Of a DNA stretch of 9,849 nucleotides, positions 5,947 to 9,849 are shown in pieces. The DNA is from Pseudobdellovibrionaceae bacterium (GTDB taxonomy: Bacteria; Bdellovibrionota; Bdellovibrionia; Bdellovibrionales; JAMPXM01): positions 1-9,849 of the forward strand of contig CAJYIL010000072.1 of NCBI GenBank assembly GCA_913774795.1, given 5' to 3'. The notes below the pieces were generated by a model that worked only from the letters and a program-made list of their open reading frames with translations, did not search any database and was not told the origin of the DNA. The position numbers and the translations under genes were made by a program. Position 1 is the first letter of the stretch. The number at the start of each line of letters is the position of its first letter.

Positions 5947-6978
5947 TCAGCGCTGGTTATCGGGATGCGTGATCGGACGGCGAATGCGCTGGACCGGTGG
6001 CTCCGATTGGCGTTTTTCATATTTCGCCGTCATGCGGGCTTCGAGATCGAGAAGCTGCTCGGTCGTGAGCTTCGTGATGTTCTGCTGATTGTGATACATC
6101 TTCGCTGCGACAACGACGTCTTTTTGCGCAAATCCCATGGCCTCCGCTCGACCCAAGAGATCTTGAAGCGATATCTGAGGCTTCAGTGGCTCGACCGACG
6201 CTGGTGGCTCGATGACCGCAGCCGCGAGCGGAACCACTTGCGGTGTCGGAACCGTCGGTTCACTGCGAAGGCGCTGCATAAAATCGTTGAACGTAATGTC
6301 GCCAATGAGCTCGAAACCCACTTCGAACGCAGGCGAGTTCGACTTCACAACTTGAAACACGCGTTGGATTTCGCCGTTTCGCTCTTGAAGAGAAACTTCG
6401 ACCATGACGTCGACAAAATACTCGAGACCTGAAGCCGTCATCGGAAGAACGCGGCCGATCTCGTTATCCTCTTTCGTCTCTTTTCCGCGAGCGGCGATTT
6501 GATCGACAATCACCACCGACTTTCCCGACTCCATACAAAGACGGCGAAGAACACCTTGGAGAATCATTTGATCGGAGGCGAGCTCTTCCGCCGTCGGCTG
6601 GGCCAGCGGATTTGCGCTTCGCGCCCGCACGGCTTGAATCGTTTCGGAGTGCTTCGCCCCGAAATAAGCCGCCCACGAGTCGAGAGCGAAGCAACCGTAG
6701 TTTTGTTCGCGACCCTCACCGCTCAAAGCCCAATCGATGAACTCCGGCAATTCATCGGGCGTTTCGATTTCCAGCGCATCGAACGTCACTCCAACACCTT
6801 TTAGAAGACGCGATTTTCTCTCTGTGTCGAAGATGCAAAGGCGACCGACGTCGGCGTCAGCCATACTCCGCGCGAAAAAACTCTTGCCGACCCCGGCACC
6901 GCCACGAATGGCCATGACGAGTCGCTGTTGTCGAGGGATACGGCTGAGTGGATTGATGCGAGGTTTCGCTATTGTCAT
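5947..6978 (-). CDS. P-loop ATPase, phage AAA_24/Sak4-like
   Basis: A 343-residue RecA-fold-type ATPase. Walker A is GGAGVGKS (26-33); a Walker B candidate is CFALD (96-100, Asp100), and SVVIVDQ (154-160) forms the next strand with a polar tip. DTERKSR (51-57) after the second strand is typical of the AAA_24 group of phage nucleotide-binding proteins, to which Sak4 single-strand-annealing helpers belong. A Pro-rich linker (about 240-266) leads to a helical module (LQDLLGRAEAMGFAQKDVVV to LLDLEARM, 271-316) like those found at the ends of phage recombination proteins. The ATG at 6978 is chosen for GGAG five bases upstream; the longer frame to 7044 lacks such a site. No other phage genes are adjacent, so it is a lone, perhaps domesticated, gene. 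A role in DNA recombination or repair is an inference; RadA/KaiC-like functions remain possible. Confidence 0.75.
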   Translation of the reverse strand: MTIAKPRINPLSRIPRQQRLVMAIRGGAGVGKSFFARSMADADVGRLCIFDTERKSRLLKGVGVTFDALEIETPDELPEFIDWALSGEGREQNYGCFALDSWAAYFGAKHSETIQAVRARSANPLAQPTAEELASDQMILQGVLRRLCMESGKSVVIVDQIAARGKETKEDNEIGRVLPMTASGLEYFVDVMVEVSLQERNGEIQRVFQVVKSNSPAFEVGFELIGDITFNDFMQRLRSEPTVPTPQVVPLAAAVIEPPASVEPLKPQISLQDLLGRAEAMGFAQKDVVVAAKMYHNQQNITKLTTEQLLDLEARMTAKYEKRQSEPPVQRIRRPITHPDNQR

Positions 6979-7015
6979 GTTGTCTCCGTACCTGGCGCAC
7001 TCGCGCGAGGCCCGC

Positions 7016-7041
7016 TGTAAGTTACGTGTAAGAAGTTGTAA
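7016..7041 (-). repeat. Three phased TTACA boxes upstream of the ATPase gene
   Basis: TTACA occurs three times on the minus strand (TGTAA at 7016-7020, 7027-7031 and 7037-7041 on the plus strand), with starts 11 and 10 bases apart, about one helical turn. The outer part also forms GTTAC-11-GTAAC (7021-7041). The boxes lie 38-63 bases upstream of the ATPase start and 74-99 upstream of the divergent DUF1992 gene. They could be a regulator site or overlapping promoter elements; chance is not excluded because the motif is short. Confidence 0.3.
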
Positions 7042-7114
7042 CACGCATTGCTGATTCGGAATTTGAGGTTCGTTTTAAACTAAGCGTGTCTTCGGAGTGA
7101 GTTAGGATGAATTC

Positions 7115-7462
7115 ATGTCGATTTTCAAATTTCTGCAGAAGAGAGTCGAAGAACAAATCCAAGAGGCGATGGATCGCGGCGCGTTTGAAAATCTTCGAGG
7201 CAAAGGTAAACCTTTGAACCTTCAAGAAGATCAGCACATCCCGACCGAGCTTCGCATGGCTCACCGAATCCTTAAAAACGCGAACATCCCTCCCGAAGAG
7301 GTCTTACTCGCGCGCGGAGTGAACGGTTTGCGCGAGCAGCTTTTGAACGATCCGGATTTGCCACCTGAAAAGAAAATTGAAATCCGGCGCAAGATTGCGC
7401 TCATGGATTTGGAGTTGCAAATGAAGCTCGAGCAATTCCGAAAATCCTATTGCGGGCTTTAG
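7115..7462 (+). CDS. DUF1992 (DnaJ-C28-like conserved domain) protein
   Basis: A 115-residue soluble protein covering one DUF1992 domain. Diagnostic blocks are EEQIQEAMDRGAFENLRGKG (residues 11-30), with KPLNL after it, and ELRMAHRILKNANIPPEEVL (45-64). The rest is a charged helix (about 83-112) likely to be extended. The same domain is found in bacterial YhdN-type proteins and in eukaryotic DNAJC28, where its biochemical role is not well defined; there is no J domain here. AGGA lies seven bases before the ATG. It is divergent from the phage-type ATPase across 136 bases and convergent with the EEP-fold gene. Its TAG overlaps the TAA of that gene, leaving no room for a terminator between them. 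Confidence 0.9.
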   Translation: MSIFKFLQKRVEEQIQEAMDRGAFENLRGKGKPLNLQEDQHIPTELRMAHRILKNANIPPEEVLLARGVNGLREQLLNDPDLPPEKKIEIRRKIALMDLELQMKLEQFRKSYCGL

Positions 7463-8472
7463 CGCGCCGATTGATTCGCGGGCGCGCGAAGGGCCTGACG
7501 TAATTCCACTTTCGGATCGTAAATAAGACTCGTTGAAACTCCGTAGTGATCGCTCAATGGAGTCTCAGTGAACGCCAGCGATGTTTGCGCGACCGTTAAG
7601 TTCTCCCCGAGAGTAAACACGTAGTCGATTCGCCCTTCGGGCTCATTCGCAAAATCAGCATGATTTGCGTAAGCGTTGTGAAGCGTGTCGTAGGTAAAGA
7701 ACGTCGCATTGCGACCCGAGTCTTTGAGACCCGCGCACTCTTGCGATCCGCAAGTGAGAAGTCGGTAAACCTCCGACACCTTCGTTTGGCTGTAGCGTGC
7801 ATCCTCGAACACGAATGGATGAGTATTGAGGTCGGCTGCCAGAATCATGTCTGTTGAGGTACGCGTTAGCTTGATGAACGAAACGAGCTCTTTAGCTTGT
7901 TCAATTTGTGCGTCAGTTTCGATCTTCGTGAACGAGGTCGCGCGATTGTTCGAGTAAGTGAGACCACTCGCTCCTAGGTGAGACGCGTAGAGATCGACCC
8001 ACGTATGAGCGGCGATTTCGATGCGCGTCTTTATTGCGCCCTTCCGGCAGACGAATCGCGATTCACTCCAGCGCGTACTTGCGCTAAAAGCCATCGCCTG
8101 GACATCAGGATCAAGTTTGAGTTTGCTCACGACCAGAAGGCCGTTTCCCGCGCCCATGAGCCAGCCGTAGCTGGCCGATTTGGCGACGTGATAATCAAAG
8201 CCCTGGGGTTTGAGAGTTTTTACGATTTGATCGATGCGCTTTTCGCTCCAGACCTCTTCGAAGACGATGACATCAGGTTGGAGCTTGGCGACTTCATCCG
8301 GCAAACGCTTCAGGCGCTCCTCGAGATCAACGCTCGGCGATTTTGCGATGAACTCCGGGACCCAGAGCTCGACCGCCCACATATTCAGATTCAAAATTTT
8401 CAGTTCGCGCGCGTTTGCCGAGCTGACGTGTAGAAGTGAGACGATCGCGAACGCGAGGCCTCTTAAGCGCAT
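7459..8472 (-). CDS. Secreted endonuclease/exonuclease/phosphatase-fold enzyme, sphingomyelinase-like
   Basis: A 337-residue exported metal-dependent hydrolase. Signal peptide MRLRGLAFAIVSLLHVSSANA, then RELKI. The EEP (DNase I-like) motifs appear in order: LNLNMWAV (27-34, Asn30), VFEEVW (70-75, metal ligand Glu73), LYASHLGA (161-168, His165), AADLNTHP (212-219, Asp214 and Asn216), RIDYVF (281-286, Asp283) and SDHYGVS (307-313, Asp308 and His309). The complete set predicts an active phosphodiesterase. The secreted form and overall layout resemble bacterial neutral sphingomyelinases, which split sphingomyelin into ceramide and phosphocholine, but a secreted nuclease or another phosphodiesterase is also possible. 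AAGGAG lies five bases before the ATG. Upstream, 88 bases separate it from pyroglutamyl-peptidase; that gap holds a 5-bp hairpin (CGCCG/CGGCG, 8527-8542) without a T-tract. Its last bases overlap the convergent DUF1992 stop. Confidence 0.87.
   Translation of the reverse strand: MRLRGLAFAIVSLLHVSSANARELKILNLNMWAVELWVPEFIAKSPSVDLEERLKRLPDEVAKLQPDVIVFEEVWSEKRIDQIVKTLKPQGFDYHVAKSASYGWLMGAGNGLLVVSKLKLDPDVQAMAFSASTRWSESRFVCRKGAIKTRIEIAAHTWVDLYASHLGASGLTYSNNRATSFTKIETDAQIEQAKELVSFIKLTRTSTDMILAADLNTHPFVFEDARYSQTKVSEVYRLLTCGSQECAGLKDSGRNATFFTYDTLHNAYANHADFANEPEGRIDYVFTLGENLTVAQTSLAFTETPLSDHYGVSTSLIYDPKVELRQALRAPANQSAR
7462..7490. other. GC-rich alternative hairpins at overlapping convergent gene ends
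   Basis: GCGCGCC (7462-7468) pairs with GGCGCGC (7481-7487) across a 12-base loop, and an overlapping TTCGCG-GGCG-CGCGAA (7475-7490) forms a mutually exclusive tighter hairpin. They lie immediately beyond the DUF1992 stop and inside the last codons of the convergent EEP gene. No T-tract follows on either strand, so a standard intrinsic terminator is not supported. They may slow or halt converging transcription or protect the 3' end. Confidence 0.35.
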
Positions 8473-8560
8473 GCGTTCTCCTTGAATTATGTTCGGCTGT
8501 TTTGCCGTCGTTCGCGAGTACTATTTCGCCGGGAGAGCGGCGCTGGGCGCAGTTTTCAGG

Positions 8561-9208
8561 CTAGACTCGGTCGCCCTTTGCGGAGACATAAGTCGCACTT
8601 AAGGTGGCGATCATGATTTCGAGTGCCTGCTTCATCATCTCGAGCGTCATCGAGGCCTTCTCAAGCGTTTGCTCCGGCAAAAATGGCACGTGCACGAATC
8701 CGCTTTGACGGATGCCTTTCGACGTTGCGATCCGCTGGAGGCGGTAGAACAAATCGTTACACACGTAAAGCCCAGCGGAATTTGAAATGCGCGCGGGGAT
8801 CCCGGCCGTCTTGAGATCCGCGAGCATGTCGTTGAGCGGAAGTGTTGAGAAGAGCGCGTTTTGTTCGCCTTCGTGAATCGGCCGCTCTCGCGGATGGAAA
8901 CCTGAATTATCGGCGATATCGGCGTCCATGAGATTGATCGCAACGCGCTCAAGCTCGACCGCATCGCGACCACCCGCTTGCCCGAGTGATAACACGATGT
9001 CTGGTTGAACGCGTTCGATGGCTCGCAGGAGTTTCGCGAAACCTTGCTCGAAAACAACAGGCAGAAGCACCGTTTCAATCTCAGGCCGCTCGGCGCGCAA
9101 GGCTTCGATCAACCTTTGAGTCGGATTGATCGAAGCTCCGCCAAAGGCCTCAAAGCCCGAAACGAGAAGACGTGGCGCGCCCTTATCGTTTACTTGGGCG
9201 CTCGCCAT
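8561..9208 (-). CDS. pcp: Pyroglutamyl-peptidase I (peptidase C15)
   Basis: A 215-residue cysteine peptidase, the normal family length, that removes N-terminal pyroglutamate from peptides in the cytoplasm. Family signatures are LLVSGFEAFGG (14-24, followed by NPT), GGRDAVELERVAIN (79-92), SNSAGLYVCNDLFY (142-155) and FVHVPFLPEQ (171-180). The expected catalytic triad Glu87, Cys150 and His173 is complete. The ATG at 9208 is chosen because it gives family length; the TTG at 9238 would add 10 residues lying within the upstream gene. The start follows the mutase stop by one base (TAAAATG), with no strong ribosome site of its own, so it is probably translated by coupling. Joint transcription with an acyl-CoA mutase suggests use of peptides and amino acids as fuel, which is inference. 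Confidence 0.92.
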   Translation of the reverse strand: MASAQVNDKGAPRLLVSGFEAFGGASINPTQRLIEALRAERPEIETVLLPVVFEQGFAKLLRAIERVQPDIVLSLGQAGGRDAVELERVAINLMDADIADNSGFHPRERPIHEGEQNALFSTLPLNDMLADLKTAGIPARISNSAGLYVCNDLFYRLQRIATSKGIRQSGFVHVPFLPEQTLEKASMTLEMMKQALEIMIATLSATYVSAKGDRV

Positions 9209-9209
9209 T

Positions 9210-9848
9210 TTAAAGGTTACGGCGGTACTGACCGCCAACGTCGTAAAGCGCTTGCGACATCTGAAAGAGCGAACAGACGCGCGCGGCCGACATCAAAGCG
9301 GCGAACACGTTTTCACCAGCCAAAGCCGCGCGTTTCAAATTCGCGAGCTCACGCTCGGCCTCTTTTGCGTGAGCTTTTTGGTAATCACGCACGCGTGAGA
9401 GCTGTTCGTTTTTCTCATCATACGACGCACGAGCAAGCTCGATCTTTGGCGGAACGTAGCCAGCTTCGAGAGTCTTCGGATCGATGAACGTGTTCACGCC
9501 AACGATCGGCAGCTCGCCCGAGTGTTTTAAGTGTTCATACAACATCGACTCTTCTTGGATTTGACCGCGCTGGTACTGAGTTTCCATCGCACCCAAGACT
9601 CCGCCGCGTTCGTTGATGCGTAAGAATTCGTTCAAGACGGCTTCTTCGACCAAGTCCGTGAGTTCTTCGGTGAAGTACGAACCCTGCATTGGGTTTTCAT
9701 TCTTGGCGACGCCGAACTCTTTATTGATGATCATCTGAATCGCCATCGCTCGGCGAACCGACTCTTCGGTCGGCGTCGTGATCGCCTCATCGTAAGCGTT
9801 CGTGTGGAGCGAGTTACAGTTGTCGTAAATCGCAATGAGAGCTTGAAG
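9210..9848 (-). CDS. Acyl-CoA mutase, IcmF-like, C-terminal part
   Basis: The gene enters from the right edge; 212 C-terminal residues are visible, with the start outside the window. They belong to the large (catalytic barrel) domain of the methylmalonyl-CoA mutase family, adenosylcobalamin enzymes that rearrange acyl-CoA skeletons. Signatures: IYDNCNSLHTNAYDEAITTP (7-26), GVAKNENPMQGSYF (46-59), ERGGVLGAMETQYQR (80-94), LPIVGVNTFID (113-123) and the ending QALYDVGGQYRRNL (199-212). From memory, the wording, especially SLHTNAYDEAITTPTEES and the GGQYRR end, matches fused isobutyryl-CoA mutase IcmF (B12 domain, G-protein chaperone and mutase in one chain) better than classical methylmalonyl-CoA mutase. 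The discriminating active-site residues and the N-terminus are not in the window. IcmF interconverts isobutyryl- and butyryl-CoA and can act on isovaleryl-CoA. Pyroglutamyl-peptidase follows after one base. Confidence 0.88.
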   Translation of the reverse strand, partial: LQALIAIYDNCNSLHTNAYDEAITTPTEESVRRAMAIQMIINKEFGVAKNENPMQGSYFTEELTDLVEEAVLNEFLRINERGGVLGAMETQYQRGQIQEESMLYEHLKHSGELPIVGVNTFIDPKTLEAGYVPPKIELARASYDEKNEQLSRVRDYQKAHAKEAERELANLKRAALAGENVFAALMSAARVCSLFQMSQALYDVGGQYRRNL

Positions 9849-9849
9849 C

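Noticed and set aside
6979..7044. Upstream start for the P-loop ATPase at 7044
   Set aside because: The extra 22 residues run through the likely regulatory region with the TTACA boxes, and GGAG correctly precedes the ATG at 6978.
7978..8433. Rightward 151-codon frame opposite the EEP-fold gene
   Set aside because: Arg- and Phe-rich shadow of a gene with all family motifs on the minus strand.
9209..9238. TTG start of pyroglutamyl-peptidase at 9238
   Set aside because: It overlaps the mutase end and adds residues outside the conserved family length; the ATG at 9208 fits better.

Overview
The window looks like chromosomal DNA of a Gram-negative bacterium. It has moderate GC content, tightly packed genes, several exported proteins with Sec-type signal peptides, and outer-membrane beta-barrel proteins. 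The mix of peptidoglycan-modifying enzymes, a secreted phosphodiesterase-type hydrolase and a B12-dependent branched acyl-CoA route would fit the Bdellovibrionota or another deltaproteobacteria-like lineage. That placement is an inference from gene content and style, not proven by any marker gene here. No rRNA, tRNA, CRISPR array or insertion sequence was seen.

Left part (1-1800): the C-terminal part of an outer-membrane beta-barrel protein (FadL/OMPP1-like) runs rightward and is followed after 10 bases by a small VOC-fold protein. Facing them is a leftward gene for an exported, probably beta-barrel protein. It carries two in-frame stop codons (TGA, TAG) in the middle and appears to be a pseudogene.

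Acyl-CoA part (1797-3520 and 9210-9849): a stand-alone cobalamin-binding mutase subunit (leftward) is divergent from a short/branched-chain-type acyl-CoA dehydrogenase (rightward). At the far right edge lies the C-terminal part of an acyl-CoA mutase that most resembles fused isobutyryl-CoA mutase (IcmF). Together they suggest catabolism of branched-chain amino acids or acyl-CoAs. The dehydrogenase ends in a clear intrinsic terminator that probably serves both strands.

Peptidoglycan part (3514-5766, leftward): an L,D-transpeptidase, an unrecognised membrane/coiled-coil protein and a VanY-type D,D-carboxypeptidase form a compact cluster. D,D-carboxypeptidases make the tetrapeptide stems that L,D-transpeptidases use as donors, so this is a plausible wall-remodelling operon with an uncharacterised middle member. 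A perfect 9-bp inverted repeat places the start codon of that middle gene in a hairpin loop.

Right part (5947-9208): a P-loop ATPase of the phage AAA_24/Sak4-like type (leftward), a divergent DUF1992 protein, a secreted endonuclease/exonuclease/phosphatase-fold enzyme resembling bacterial sphingomyelinases, and pyroglutamyl-peptidase I, which follows the mutase directly and is probably co-transcribed with it. The most promising leads are the L,D-transpeptidase/unknown/VanY operon with its start-codon hairpin, the doubly interrupted barrel gene coupled to the B12 subunit, and the phage-type ATPase in an otherwise ordinary chromosomal setting.
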